Positions 1 to 12,888 are shown, numbered from the stretch's first letter. The stretch: DNA of 64,000 nucleotides from Aulostomus chinensis (GCA_037954235.1 JBBMOA010000003.1:13630723-13694722), one strand, 5' to 3'. Numbers and translations: made by a program. Notes: a model not told the origin generated them from the letters alone.

Positions 1-429
1 ATCCAACTAGTTTTCATTGAGGACTCAGAGAAAGAGGGAGGGGCAGGGACAATGGGAGGGATGGGTTTCCAGAGAGACCTCAATAAAGGATGAAAGAGAG
101 AGGAATATGACGCAAGGAGGGAAATGATGGCGAGCTGAGCTGCGAAACAAACCGAAGAGGGGAGGGGGCAGACAGGTGCCTGGAGGTTACGCTGGAGACA
201 GAGGGGTGAGGATGGGTGAGAAGGAAGCAAGGGAGGAAGATGGATGAAGCAGCCCCCTGCTGGGTGTCCGTCTCAGGCTCCCGTCTAGGACTCCTTGGAG
301 CTCTTTGGAGCACAGTGAGGGGGACAGCAGCTCTCTGCATATCTCTAGCATTTTCTAACTTATATACTGACTTTTGCTGTTCTCCTACATGTCTTTGTGC
401 TCTCTCTCTCACTCCTCTCACTCATTAGG

Positions 430-690
430 GGCCATTTTCACTTTAAAGTCCCTTCATTATCTGCCATCTCTGAGGGCAATTAGGAATGGGGTGACTTTGG
501 GCGGCAGGCATGGCCTCAACATTAGAACTACTCATCCCCTGTCATGAGGGCCTTTGTGAGGGCTACCGACATTGATGGAGAGGATGCTGGGGGCCCCAAT
601 ACCTCCAGCCCCCAGCTGGCCCCCTCATTTTGACAGGTAGGCTGTGGAGTAAAACGGTGTGTAATTAAGCGGCAGTCAAAACAGGTCCTG
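430..690. promoter_or_regulatory. Candidate conserved non-coding element
   Basis: The block lacks simple repeats, contains CAATTAG and GTAATTAAG homeodomain-type cores near its two ends, and has no ORF with coding character. This composition resembles developmental enhancers near homeobox genes. The call rests on appearance only, since conservation could not be tested. Confidence 0.25.
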
Positions 691-718
691 TTTTGGTGTG
701 TGACGATCATGGAAGGGG

Positions 719-720
<2 letters not shown>

Positions 721-785
<65 letters not shown>
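721..785. repeat. (GT)n microsatellite
   Basis: About 32 uninterrupted GT units. The antisense poly-Thr-His reading frames here are artefacts of the repeat. Confidence 0.97.
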
Positions 786-786
<1 letters not shown>

Positions 787-3278
787 AGGGGGGTTTGTCA
801 CATTGCTCAAGGGTAATGGAGGGGTGGGGGGTTGTTTGGGATGAATAAGAATGGGGACAAGACAATAGTGATGCTGTGAAGAGCAAAAAGGAAAAACCCA
901 CATTAGGTGAAATAAAGTCAATGTTTATTCGCGTGCAATGACATGTGAGTCATCACTGAGTCATAAAAAGGGTGCTAACTTATTTGACAAAAAGCAAATT
1001 GCCCCAAAAAAGACTCCCAAGATATCCACAATAGAGTTGGACGATAAATGTGTCAGACTATTCGTGGTGATATGCAGATAGAACCTTTAATCTTTTTTTT
1101 GACATCAGAATACTGTCCAAGTCGTGGAAGAACTAACACTGATCCCAAAAAAGGAATGTTTAATCCAAATATCATCAAAGCACTTCCAATTAAGATAGGT
1201 AAATCATTAGAATTCAAATGATTAAATCCAAATTACAGTGAAAACCCAAACAATATTCCTTCAGGAGTGGTATTGTAACACGTGCTACATAAATGTACAC
1301 ATAATTGCCACTGAGAAGTGAAGCCTAAAGAGCTGAAACGCCCCCTTGTGGCTGGTTGTCGTATTCAAACTACAGTTTAGATTTACATAAGATTCATTTA
1401 TTTCTGTCACTCAATATATATCCATGAGTCAATTTTTTCAGATAAGCTTGCTTTTAATAAGTCATATGGTGTTTGATGTCATTGTGTCTGGTTGGGAATT
1501 GCCAAGTTACACTGGATTGCCTGTTTGGATACAATCTCAAATTTTACAGTAAACTATGTTACCAACTGTATGAGGGCTCTGGGGAACCCGCGGGTTTTCT
1601 TTCTCTCTTTCTTTTCCTTTCGTTTCTTTCTCTCCGCCAGTAAATTAGATGTGAGTTCGCGGTTTCTAGTTCTTTTTTTAAATGTAAGAATATACTAATG
1701 TAAATACATAAGCCATCTGTTAAAAATATAAAACAAAATCATATTACTGGGTTAGTAACAATTGTAGCGTTTATTCTTTTACAAGCTGCTTTTTCCTTCT
1801 CAAAGGAAAACACTGTTTTAAGATAGTGGTGAAAAGTTAAATGGTTAAGATCAGGTAAGGGTTAGGAAGTTCACAGCTAACGAATCACAAAAGTAGCTGC
1901 AGATGTCACATCTCAATAAAGTTTCTAGATTTGAAACGAGATAAATATCTGCGAAAGGAAATGACCTCTCACTCCTGCTCATGATTTCATGGGTTATATA
2001 TGGATTATATTCCACTATCAAAAGTTTTAATATCAAGAGTGCCCAAGAACGGCCTTAGTAGTTAAGTAGCTATGCATTTACATGCATATGATATGGATGG
2101 TATTGTAACGATATATCTGCCTCACAGAGAGCTTGTTCAGAGACTTATTGGCTCTAAAAAGAAAGCACCGTCAGTACTCACAACGTTTGGTCATTTATTG
2201 CATCTCTTGACATGATGTGAAACAGAGGCACAGTGAGTGAGACTGTCACCAAATAAATGTCTCATTATATTCCCTTTTCCTTTCCGCAACAACTTTTACC
2301 ACTTCACACTGGGGCAAAGTAGACACGCACAGCGCCCTGCGGTGTGTGTGCTGAGTGGTATATGAGACTTTTTTGTTTTAGGATGGTGGTAACTGCTGCC
2401 AAAGTCATGAAAAAGAGCCAACAGTAAAGTCCAAAGTGGAGACAGCTGGAGAGACCATTGATAGTTTAGAGATGTGTGTAAATGTATGAAAATGTAGAAT
2501 CTGAACTAATTCCGCCAATGTACCTCCATGTCTAGAAAGAATCATGTCTTATGGTTGATTGCTGCTTTTTTTTTGTTGTTGTTCAGCCTACAAAGCATAC
2601 ACTCTAACCCTTTCATATCTGCACCTTTGAGGAATGCGGTGAGTGTGTGCTGTGGTGGAAGGGAGCTGGTCTTTGATGCTCCCACTAGTTAGCCGTCTCC
2701 CACCGAGCACTGACATCCTGTCAGCATGAAACCTCTTCTCATCCCCCGGGTTTGTCACTACATGACCACAAAATGTTTGTGTGGGTATGGGTGTGTGTGA
2801 GAGCCAGTAGAGAGACAGAACGAGAGATTACAGTAGTTAGAAGAGGAAGGAGGAACAGCAAAAATAGACCAAAGATAAAGTTACGTATTTCCTGAACTCA
2901 GTTTGATTCTGTTCCAAAAAAATCTCATTTCAAATCCCATTGACATATTTGAGCAAATAACTACAAAACTTCTTTTAGAATATAGCATAATCTTGCTTGG
3001 TATGCAGTGTTTTATGTGTTCAATATAAAGCTTTTTAAAATGACATCAAGTACTCATTTTATTTCAGAGGTTCAAATTCAGAATCTTGCTAAGATATGAC
3101 TAGAATTCAGAAGTTATCTGGAAAAGGAAAAAAAAATGAAGTTAATGCTAAGATGTCTTTCTTACTTTGAGTTTGGATCAACATGTTGTCAAACCCAAAC
3201 AGATGTAAATCATTTGTTCTGACTCTCTAATATAACACATTTTCTTAGTCCGGCAAACAAAACGCACAGTTAGATTTG

Positions 3279-3289
3279 AGACAAAAATC
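3279..3289 (+). repeat. 5' target-site duplication of the Rex3 insertion
   Basis: The 11-mer agacaaaaatc occurs here and again, without mismatch, at 6342-6352, exactly beyond the 3' tail of the LINE. This is the expected mark of target-primed reverse transcription. It fixes the insertion boundaries. Confidence 0.8.
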
Positions 3290-6200
3290 AAAAAGCACGT
3301 CCTCCCTTGGACTCACCACTCATCAGGGGAACCGGAGGGGTCCGGTGCAATGGGGTTTGGGTGGCAGTTTCAGGCGGGTGCCTCGGCTGTCTGAAATACA
3401 GACATGGAAGCTGCTTTTGGGACATGGAACGTTACCTCTCTGGTGGGGAAGGAGCTGGAGCTGGTGGAAGAGGTTGAGCGTTACCGGCTAGATATAGTCG
3501 CCCTCACCTCGACACATAGCTCTGGGTCCAGAACCCGAGTCCTTGAGAGGGGTTGGACTTTCTCTTTTGCTGGAGTTGCTCCGGGTGAGAGGCGGAGGGC
3601 GGGGGTGGGCTTTTTGGTTGCCCCTCGACTCTCTGCCTGTACGTTGGGGTTTACCCCCGTGGACGAAAGGGTTGCTTCCGTGCGCCTTCGGGTCGGGGAA
3701 CGGGTCCTGACTGTGGTCTGCGCATATGCGCCGAACACCAGTTCAGAGTACCCACCCTTTTTGGAGTCCTTGGGAAGGGTACTGGATGGTGCCCCGGCTG
3801 GGGACTCCATTGTCCTACTGGGAGACTTCAACGCTCACGTGGGCAACGACAGCATGACCTGGAGAGGTGTGATTGGGAGGAACGGCAGGCCCGACCTGAA
3901 CCCGAGTGGTGTTCAGTTATTGGACTTCTGTGCAAGTCGCAGTTTGGCCATAACGAACACCATGTTCGAGCATAAGGATGCCCACCGGTGCACATGGCAC
4001 CAGGACACCCTAGGTCGCAGGTCTATGATCGATTTTATAGTCGTATCATTTGACCTGCGACCGCATGTTCTGGACACTCGGGTGAAGAGAGGAGCTGAGC
4101 TGTCAACTGATCACCACCTGGTGGTGAGTTGGATCAGATGGCAGGGGAAGATGCCGCGCAGACCTGGCAGGCCCAAACGAGTAGTGAGGGTTTGTTGGGA
4201 ACGCCTGGCAGAAGAACCAGTCAGAACGATCTTTAACTCCCACCTCCGGCAGAGCTTTGATCACATCACGGGGGTAGTGGGGGACATTGAGTCCAAATGG
4301 GCCATGTTCCGCTCTGCCATTGTCGAGGCGGCTGCTGTGAGCTGTGGCCGCAAGGCTGCTGGGGCCGGCCGCGGGGGTAATCCTCGAACCCGCTGGTGGA
4401 CACCAGAGGTGAGGGGAGCCGTCAGGCTGAAGAAGGAGGCTTACGGGGCATGGCTGGCCTGTGGGTCTCCAGAGGCAGCTGACCGGTACCGGCAGGCCAA
4501 ACGGTGTGCAGCTGTGGCGGTCGCCAAAGCAAAAACTCGGGCGTGGGAAGAGTTCGGTGAGGCCATGGAGAACGACTATCGGTCGGCTCCAAAAAGGTTC
4601 TGGCAAACCGTCCGTCGCCTCGGGGGGGGAAGGCGGCAACTTGCCCACACTGTTTACAGTGGAGGTGGGAGGCTGCTGACGTCAACTGGGGAGATAATTG
4701 GGCAGTGGAAGGAATACTTTGAGGAACTCCTCAATCCCACTAGCACGTACTCCGTGGAGGAGACAGAGTCTGGGGAGTGCTTGGGGGGGGGGGGGGTCGT
4801 CCAATCTCCGGGGCAGAAGTCGCCGAGGCAGTTAAACAACTCCGCGGTGGCAGAGCCCCGGGGGTGGATGAGATCCTCCTTGGGTATCTCAAGGCTCTGG
4901 ATGTAGTGGGGCTGTCTTGGCTGACACGTCTCTGCAACATTGCGTGGACATCGGGGGAAGTGCCTTTGGAGTGGCAGACCGGGGTGGTGGTCCGCGTCTT
5001 TAAGAAAGGGGACCAGAGGGTGTGTTCCAACTATCGGGGATCACACTTCTCAGCCTCCCTAGTAAGGTCTACGCCAGGGTACTGGAGAGGAGGGTCAGGG
5101 CGATAGTCGAACCTCAGATTGAGGAGGAGCAGTGTGGTTTTCGTCCTGGCCGTGGAACCATGGATCAGCTCTTCATCCTCGCTAGGGTGCTGGAGGGGGC
5201 ATGGGAGTTTGCCCAACCAGTCCACATGTGCTTTGTGGACTTGGAGAAGGCTTACGACCGTGTTCCCAGGAGCATACTGTGGGGGGTACTCCGGGAGTAC
5301 GGGGTGGATGACCCTTTACAAAGGGCCATTCGGTCATTCTACCGGAGGAGTGAGAGTCTGGTCCGTGTGGCCGGCAGTAAGTCGGACTTGTTCCCAGTGA
5401 GGGTTGGACTCCACCAAGGCTGCCCTTTGTCACCGGTTCTGTTCATAACTTTTAAGGACAGAATTTCTAGGCGCAGCCGGGTGGTGGAGGGGGTTGAGTT
5501 TGGTGGCGGGAGGATGTCGTCTTTGCTGTTTGCGGATGACGTAGTCCTCTTAGCGCCATCGGGCCACGACCTCCAGCTCTTGCTGGGACAGTTTGCAGCC
5601 GAATGTGAAGCGGCTGGGATTAGAATCAGCACCTCCAAGTCTGAGGCCATGGTCCTCAGCCGGAAAAGGGTGGTTTGCCCACTCCGGGTCGGGGGGGAGG
5701 TCTTACCTCAGGTGGAGGAGTTTAAGTATCTCGTGGTCTTGTTCACGAGTGAGGGTAAGATGGAGCGGGAGATTGACAGGCGGATTGGGGCGGCATCTGC
5801 AGTCTTGCGGTTGCTAAACCAGTCTGTTGTGGTGAAGAGGGAGCTTAGCCAAAAGGCGAGGCTCTCGATTTACCGGTCAATCTACGTTCCAATCCTCACC
5901 TATGGTAATGAGCTTTGGGTAATGACCAAAAGAACAAGATCGCGAATACAAGCGGCCAAAATGAGTTTCCTCCGCAGGGTGGCTGGGCTCTCCCTTAGAG
6001 ATAGGGTGAGAAGCTCAGTCATTCGGGAGGGACTCAGAGTAGAACTGCTGCTCCTCCATGTCGAGAGGAGCCAGTTGAGGTGGTTCGGGCATCTGGTGAG
6101 GATGCCTCCTGGGCGCCTCCCTCTGGAGGTTTTCCAGGCATGTCCAACTGGGAGGAGGCCTCGAGGCCGACCCAGGACACGGTGGAGGGATTATATCTCT

Positions 6201-6341
6201 CGGCTGGCCTGGGAACGCCTCGGGATCCTCCCGGAAGAGCTGGTTGAAGTGGCTGGGGAGAGGGCAGTCTGGGCTTCCTTGCTGAGACTGCTGCCTCCAC
6301 GACCCGGACCCACCGGATGAAGCGGAGGACGACGAAGACGA
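3290..6341 (+). mobile_element. Rex3-type (RTE clade) LINE, nearly full length
   Basis: A non-LTR retrotransposon of about 3.05 kb with an apurinic-endonuclease domain followed by a reverse transcriptase in one original ORF, then a very short 3' UTR. The tail is a short GAC/GAAGAC-rich repeat (about 6328-6341) rather than poly(A), as in RTE elements. Two 20-bp stretches, tggcagaccggggtggtggt at 4972-4991 and the RT segment at about 5419-5439, match the degenerate primer sites I recall as used to amplify Rex3 across teleosts; this is memory, not a search. The perfect 11-bp flanking duplication suggests a fairly recent insertion. About 110 bp of leader precedes the first ATG of the ORF, so any 5' truncation is small. 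Confidence 0.88.
3404..6320 (+). pseudogene. Rex3 endonuclease/reverse transcriptase ORF, broken by two frameshifts
   Basis: The original product nicks target DNA and reverse-transcribes the element's RNA. The first segment (3404 to about 4783) carries the endonuclease: GTWNVTS at residues 6-12, GDFN at 140-143 and the S-x-D-H-H catalytic end motif at 234-238. The frame is lost at a run of 14 G at 4783-4796 and continues in the frame of 4777-5040. A second shift near 5034-5041 moves reading to the frame that ends with TGA at 6318-6320. That third segment holds the fingers and palm of the reverse transcriptase, with the catalytic FADD box encoded at 5529-5540. The C-terminal region ends in the Arg/Pro-rich tail common in fish copies. 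No other internal stop was noticed. The copy is therefore probably unable to make a full protein, although the G-run shift could be a sequencing error. The first in-frame ATG follows a stop at 3392. Confidence 0.88.
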
Positions 6342-6352
6342 AGACAAAAATC
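6342..6352 (+). repeat. 3' target-site duplication of the Rex3 insertion
   Basis: A perfect copy of the 11-mer at 3279-3289, directly after the GAC-rich tail. Flanking bases diverge at once on both sides. Confidence 0.8.
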
Positions 6353-7201
6353 TAGGTCAGGGTTGAACAATGTCTTGGTGGAAGCAGGAGGCCGTCTCCC
6401 AGTACACCTGCCTCCACTGTATCCACTCCTCATCGGCTACCGGACCGTCTCCACAGATCCTGTCAAAACAGCCATCTAAACACTCAGTAGTTGACAACAT
6501 GAGTCTCGTATCATCTGTCCACTTCATAATAATCTATCCTCTGCTCCCTCCACCTCTGCATACAGATCTTGTCCTAATCTTCTGATGTCACATGACTTCC
6601 TATGCTCCTGTGGTAATAATTACTCCGCCCACTAGATAGCACCACTCATTTACACATGAATATACAGTCGGTCAGCTCTTGTATTTTTCCACCAATCTGC
6701 TTGTCTGCATGGTTGGCTAGTTTGAAAGGGAATCTGCACAACAGGTTGACGCATAACGTCCTCAGTGACGTCATCGTAGCCAAAAGCCCCCTTGACAACA
6801 CACTCCCACCACTCATTAACAGTTAACTGTCACACAACTTTCTCCTTACAGTAGTTGCAAATGCATTACTCCAAACAGTGGACTTTTCAAACGTTAAAAT
6901 TAATACTTTCCTTACTGAGAAAGCATGCAATAGTTCAATAAAACACGCAAGCCAACGGCTCAAATGCAAATCTGTATAATGCACTGGAAAATACTTCATA
7001 ATCCCAAGAAAAATAGATATTAACATTTTACATGGAGATTTTTTTTTTAGTTTACATGAGTTAAAAAAATGTAGCACTTATACAACACAAAATACCTGCC
7101 TTTGTTTATGCAGCTCTTGTTTCGAGTTTCTTACTACGCTACCAGAACTTGAGTCATCTTAGTATATTTGCAACAGATGTTTTTTTATTCATGATTACTC
7201 G

Positions 7202-7312
7202 ACTGTCCCTACAAATGTTTGGTAAAGGTTTAGAGCGATGGTCTGCTGCTGATGAATTGCAGATTGTGTGGCGTTACAAAAATCATAACTTCATTTGTCG
7301 AGGAATCACCAT
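7202..7312. repeat. Unclassified dispersed repeat, copy 1
   Basis: Shares an ordered series of matches with 31435-31553: actgtcccta, aaatg, tggtaaa, ctgctgc, then tgtcgagg with atcaccatc near the end. Similarity is about 70 percent by eye with indels, in the same orientation. The family was not recognised and no terminal repeats were found. Confidence 0.6.
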
Positions 7313-8868
7313 CTGATTTAGGACCCACTCACATCCATAATCCGTGGTGATCCTGCCTCTGCTTTACCTTCCTGTGTTTCATTTTTGATTTAAGTGTATG
7401 ACCTTACGTATCCACCCAGAAACATGATTGGCATTCCATATATTTGACATATGTACCTGCCAAGTACCCGTCAAGTTGACGCCCAGCCCACAACTGACTC
7501 GTGTGCATGTTTTGTTCTGGAGGAAATATTTCCGATCCTAATGAGGATAAAAAGAATGCAGGTGCAAACGCATTAGACGGATCATTTATCATCATGGTAA
7601 CACACATTTTGAACCACTTTTTTGTGGAGAGGAACTTGAATTAATAAAGTCACAAATAACTAGGACAGAAAATGTGACTGAATCCAGATGAACGGCAGCA
7701 ATTTGGCTCAAAGCACATAAACTTATTTTTAATCCTCAAATGTCAAACAAGTCATCCAACCTTTATGACTGTTACTTGTTTGTTCTGACCCTTTGATGCG
7801 ATACCATATTTCATATATGACCTATTAAACATGTTTCCTTTGTGCCTCATTATAAATCTTGGTTGAGCTCCAGTTAGCTTGAGGCCCAAAAACAGTGGCT
7901 TGGGGAAAGTTTATGGTTTGTGTTCAAATAAGAATTTTCTTTTAAGTTTCGGGGGGCAATCCTGAGAAAGAGAAACAAGCAGCTGTGTCCCACTGTAACA
8001 TCTAACAAAACTGTGGCCTCCAGTCATATAATCCCTGAAAACACAGGACAGTCAGAGGTGAACAAAATTAGCCAGAAGACAAATAATGGGATTATTGGCC
8101 AAACAGCAAACATGCATCAAAGTTTAAAGTTGAACCTTGGCTTCTTTTGATCCTTACGGGCTGAAACTGAAATCTCTGATTGTTCTCTGTTTTTGCAGGG
8201 ATTTGGAGTGTGCACACTCAAGCATATCCTTTCAAATTCATCAGATTTTTTTTTTTAAATGACCTAGAATTGCAATTCAAAATTGAAATGCAAGTAAAAC
8301 CATGAAAATACAGTCATTACTGATGCTGGGTTGTACAAAGTACACAGGGTTACTCCATTCACCACGAGTTCATACCCACACAACTCATATTAAATTCTTC
8401 TTTCCAACTTCCTGGCATTCATAGGCCTGTGAGTCAAAGACTCGACTTTCTGCTGAATACATAACTTATGATACCCTCGAGGCTGGGTGGAATTAGTTGC
8501 AATTACTTCTTGGGGTAATTATAAATCCTCAGCTATCCAATAAAGTAATTCACCCAACCCTCAAGGGCCCTGAATGCTGTCATTTAAGTGTTAGTCTGAG
8601 ACAAACCCAGGTCTCACGCCACCTTAATTGTATAGCACAGTCAGCCTGTGGGTGGTTGAGGTTTCAAATAGCTTTAATTGAAGCTGAAGTAACAAACAGG
8701 TAACAGAATCGTTGGGAGAGTATCGCCAGCGGGCTAACAATGAGGAACGGTGGAAAAGCGTCAGTGTGAGAACTTTGTTCATCAAAACAAAGATTGCAAA
8801 GTAAGAAAGCTGGAGAAAATTCAGTTACTGCCCCTGTGTGTCTTCTTGAATGCTTTTTGTGTGAGGAA

Positions 8869-8885
8869 ACACACACATGCGTGTG

Positions 8886-8945
<60 letters not shown>
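8869..8945. repeat. (CA)n microsatellite with CG-rich start
   Basis: CA units preceded by an alternating purine-pyrimidine stretch (acatgcgtgtgcgcgcgcac). Confidence 0.96.
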
Positions 8946-8947
<2 letters not shown>

Positions 8948-9261
8948 GTTATCTTTCTTTTTCCACACTGGCACCTTGAGACTCCCCCTCCTCCCTGTCA
9001 AACTTCCCCTCCACCCCCACACCTCAAAAAACTGGGAAGTCCTAATGAGTAATAATCCCTTTTCTCACCCCAGCTGAAAAGGGGAGTCAGGCAGCACGTT
9101 CTAGGGATTAAACAAACACTGGTAATTGCCCCGAGATCAGGTTCTGTTTTGACTGTTTGTCGTCCATGTGCCGCCTGATGTGTATTTGATCTGCAGTCGG
9201 ATAGCAGCAGAGCTCCTTATTCACTCCTCACATCTCAGCTCCATGCAGAGAGACAGTTAAC

Positions 9262-9318
9262 CACACACACACAGACACACACACACACACACACACGCTC
9301 ACACACGCACACACACAC
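9262..9318. repeat. Imperfect (CA)n microsatellite
   Basis: CA repeats with a few G interruptions. Confidence 0.93.
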
Positions 9319-10629
9319 TTCTGAGCAAGTCATGATGACGTCAAGAGTTTCTCTCAGAGAGTGGCTGCAAATCTTGCGCAAACAAACAAATAAACAGGTC
9401 ATGCATGTGCTTGCATGCAATGTGCGCATAAACACACTTGATCAAAGTCAAAAACTCAGCCTGAAACAGCTAAATATATTTGTAATGAAGTGTAATTTGC
9501 TTTCATTAGGTCATCCTGAGATGATATTGGAGGTCACAGTGGAAAAAAGACATAAAATTTCATGCTTCCATGGTGGATAACATGGTCATTAAAACAATTC
9601 CTGTGCACTTTTATTGGTGCAAACAAATTGCGTCCAGATGACCACAATAAGCACCGCTAACTAGTCGCATTTCTCAGCTTGTATCAGTCACATGGTGCCA
9701 GTAAGAAGTCCGATCCAGGAAAATTAGGGGAAAAAAAGTACAATTAATACTTAACCTGCACTAGACTATATCTCTTTTGGTCAATTTCTTTTTTTAACAT
9801 TATTAAAAGACATAAAAAAATGACTAAAAAAGAACTTTTAGCAAAATGCCTTTAGTGACAAATGTTTGGAAAGTAATGAAGTTCAATAATTCTCTGTTTA
9901 TTTACGAACAATAGACGATCTAATCCCATTTCAAGACCGAACATGAAACTTTTCTCAGCCAACTCTCTGACTCAAGCAACATGACATATTGACAAATTAT
10001 TGCACAGATGAGTCAGATGCGCTCGGCAGTCAGTCATGACAACCTCTCCACCACTTAGCTCTGACCTTGTCAACGGGCTCACGTCGACCCCGTCAGGAGC
10101 GAGACTGCTTCAGTAGCCGGGCCTGACCTGAGGATCAAACCAGAGGAGGGGTTAATGCTTACAGCAACAATCAGTCTGCTTTTCATTTTCAACCTGCTGA
10201 ATCACCGCTGCCTGTTTAAAGGTCTCTGTCAGGAAAAAAAACAAAAACTAAACAAAACACAAAAAAACCAAAACCAATTTTTTCAAGTAATTTTGGCATG
10301 TCAATTATTGAGGATTTACTGTTATTACGATGATTGCTCCAATAAATCCTCCCCATGAGTTTCCTCGATTAAAGGAGCTGCTGATGTTTCTTCTGGGATG
10401 TCTGATGGGGAAATATTTTTGTCACTCCATCTTAGTAAAAGAGCACATTAGGGAACATGAGTTTGTTTCTAAAATCTAGAGATTAAAGAATCATTTGTTC
10501 CAAATTCACTAATTTATGCTCATTCGGTAGTTTATTCTTTTACCTTTGGCTGATTGCATCGATTAGTTCCAAACATTAAAATGACTTTATTGATTTGACG
10601 ATTAAGTTGTTGGTGATTAACATTTTTCG

Positions 10630-10920
10630 AAAGCATTTATGACCTGACAGCCATGGGAATGCTTCAGCCTCTAAATGAGGCATAATGACAGCCTGCGGGC
10701 AGAGCTAATGCTAATAAAACCACCTGACAACAGTACAGGAATGTTGCCACAATTAATGAAACCTACCGGCCTTTCTTCTGTCTGGTGCCAAGGCACATGT
10801 GGAACCTCTAAAAGCCCATGTTTCGAGTGGAGTGAATTACCCCCTCAAACCAGTCACACCAGGATATCAGGATGCAGCTCTGACTGAAGTTAAAAGGCCC
10901 AATGCAGGGTCTAATCCCCT
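10630..10920. promoter_or_regulatory. Candidate conserved non-coding element
   Basis: A repeat-free stretch with several TAAT cores (ggcataatgac, gctaatgctaat, acaattaatg), balanced composition and no credible coding frame. Judged by appearance alone. Confidence 0.25.
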
Positions 10921-12063
10921 AAAAGCAAAGTTGTATACACACAAGCTCTCGGGGATAGCTTGTGTACTCTTAACGTCAAAAATAAGCAGACAGGAACTGG
11001 GTTTACTGCCAGATCAGTGATGCCGTAAACACAGAGAGAAGAGGCTGATGATGGACTCGTTAAAATCCAGAAGATGTTGAAGAACGTGATCTCATACTTC
11101 AGCATCAGTAACATTTCATGTCTGACTAAAATGTGATGAGGAACAGAGGAATGTGACAGGTCAGCAGCAGCAGGATGGACCAGCAGAGGGAGGGAGGGAG
11201 GCGGGAAGAAGAGGGATCCTCCTGGAGCCGCTGCAGCAACACGGGGGCTGATTTGAGTCCGTGGGCTGACATTAAAGTGACCTGAAGGAGTCCAGACACA
11301 ACAGCATCTAAGCAGTCGTGGCTCCACTGTGGAATGAACCTCCTACGCATCCCTGTCCTGTCTGCTGGGTTGCCAGGTTGACCGATCTCCACCTTTGCAT
11401 CTCAGGCTGAAGGATGAATAGAGAAGGAACATCAGCATCTCCACGGATCAGACTTGTGTAGTTTCCTAGATTACATTTAAAAAACAATTAAATAATCCGA
11501 TAGACTCAAGTGGTCTGGGAGCAGAATGAAACTGTCGAGCTCCGTGTTGTGATAAATGAAACTCTACGCTGCCATGGTGTTTGAGATGAGCAACCAGTAA
11601 TTATGATATACCATAATGAATTACAATATGCCTTAATGACAGTCATTAAGCTGATACATAATTAACCATAATTTGCAGTTTTTGTATAAACAGGAAAGTC
11701 TGAACCTGATTTTAAAATTAATGGGATGTTGTGGCAGCTGACTATGATGTGGAAGGTAAAAGGACCTGTTTGAATTGATTTATTTACTTGAATAAATATT
11801 TTTAGGAACATTTTATAGGGAAGGCATCAAATAACTTCTGACAGAGTTGACTTGAATGAAAAGTGACAGACAGTCAGCTGTTTGGAGAACTCCACCACCA
11901 TCCTCATAAACACTCTTATTCCAGATGTGATTTTTTTATTACTTTTTAACAATAAATTTTGTGTGAAATGTGTTTTTAAAATAATGTAATTATTTAACAT
12001 AGTGATGCATCATATTGTTTCATATACATCAATAAACATTTTTTGACTTTTTTGGGGCCTTTT

Positions 12064-12188
12064 ACACACACACACAATATATATATATATACAGCATATA
12101 TATATATATATATATGCTGTATATATATATATATATATGCTGTATATATATATATATACAGCATATATATATGCTGTATATATATATG

Positions 12189-12240
<52 letters not shown>
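12064..12240. repeat. Compound CA/AT microsatellite with inverted ACAGC/GCTGT markers
   Basis: A short CA tract runs into long AT tracts. The AT is interrupted by ACAGC at 12091 and 12158, and by its reverse complement GCTGT at 12116, 12139, 12173 and 12188. The inverted markers embedded in AT can pair into several alternative hairpins. Confidence 0.95.
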
Positions 12241-12242
<2 letters not shown>

Positions 12243-12391
12243 ATCTTATGACTGAGTCATTGTAAGTGAGCATAATTATGTCATATGTGAGCATTGCTCA
12301 TTGGTCAAAGAAATAGGATATTTTCTGAGATATTTATTATACTCATCATCACATGAGCATATTTTTGGGTGTAATATGTGTGGTATGTGGA

Positions 12392-12393
<2 letters not shown>

Positions 12394-12468
<75 letters not shown>
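12394..12468. repeat. (GT)n microsatellite
   Basis: About 37 uninterrupted GT units. Confidence 0.97.
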
Positions 12469-12469
<1 letters not shown>

Positions 12470-12544
12470 TGCGTGCCAATTTTTTCTTCTCATATATTTT
12501 GGGATAAATATATTTGACTTCACTGAAATAAGTAATAATCTGCA

Positions 12545-12588
12545 AATATATATATATATATGTGTATATATATATATATATTTATATT
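12545..12588. repeat. (AT)n microsatellite
   Basis: AT units with a central TGTGTA interruption. Confidence 0.95.
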
Positions 12589-12818
12589 TTTTTCCCTTCT
12601 GTCCGTATATGTAATTTCCTGGAATAAGTAAGCACATTAACTTGTTCTCAGAAAACCTTTTTTGTGTGTGAATGTTTTATGGTCCAAGTAATTAACAAAT
12701 TAATGAAAATAACAGTAAAATAACTGTTGTTGCATCCCTAGTGGGTTGACTTTCTTGTGTCCGGTCATAAACCAGCCTCTGTGCATCCCTATGTGCATGA
12801 GTGTGCATGTATGTGACT

Positions 12819-12888
12819 GTGCGCGCGCGCGTGTGTGTGTGTGTGTATGTGTGTGTGTGTGTGTGCGTGTGCGTGTGCGTGTGTGTGT
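12819..12888. repeat. (GC)n/(GT)n alternating tract
   Basis: GCGCGCGCGC followed by GT units with occasional GC and AT substitutions. Every step alternates purine and pyrimidine, so the tract can adopt Z-DNA. Confidence 0.93.

Larger units (their letters stand above)
1..3278. other. Non-coding flank
   Basis: No supportable gene is seen in this stretch. It holds the (GT)n tract at 721-785 and otherwise moderately AT-rich unique-looking sequence. The portion at about 430-690 is balanced in composition and free of simple repeats, and is listed separately as an enhancer-like candidate. The short ORFs here lack family motifs or splice context. Confidence 0.7.
6353..12060. other. Gene-free interval
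   Basis: AT-rich unique-looking sequence. It contains CA microsatellites at 8869-8945 and 9262-9318, one copy of a dispersed repeat at 7202-7312, and a repeat-free block at 10630-10920. No ORF shows domain motifs or splice signals that would support a gene. Confidence 0.65.

Noticed and set aside
3276..3491. 71-residue + strand ORF at the LINE start
   Set aside because: It is the wrong frame for the element's protein and crosses the insertion boundary.
12010..12637. ORFs of repeating Ile-Tyr, Thr-His or Cys-Val
   Set aside because: They are translations of AT and GT microsatellites.
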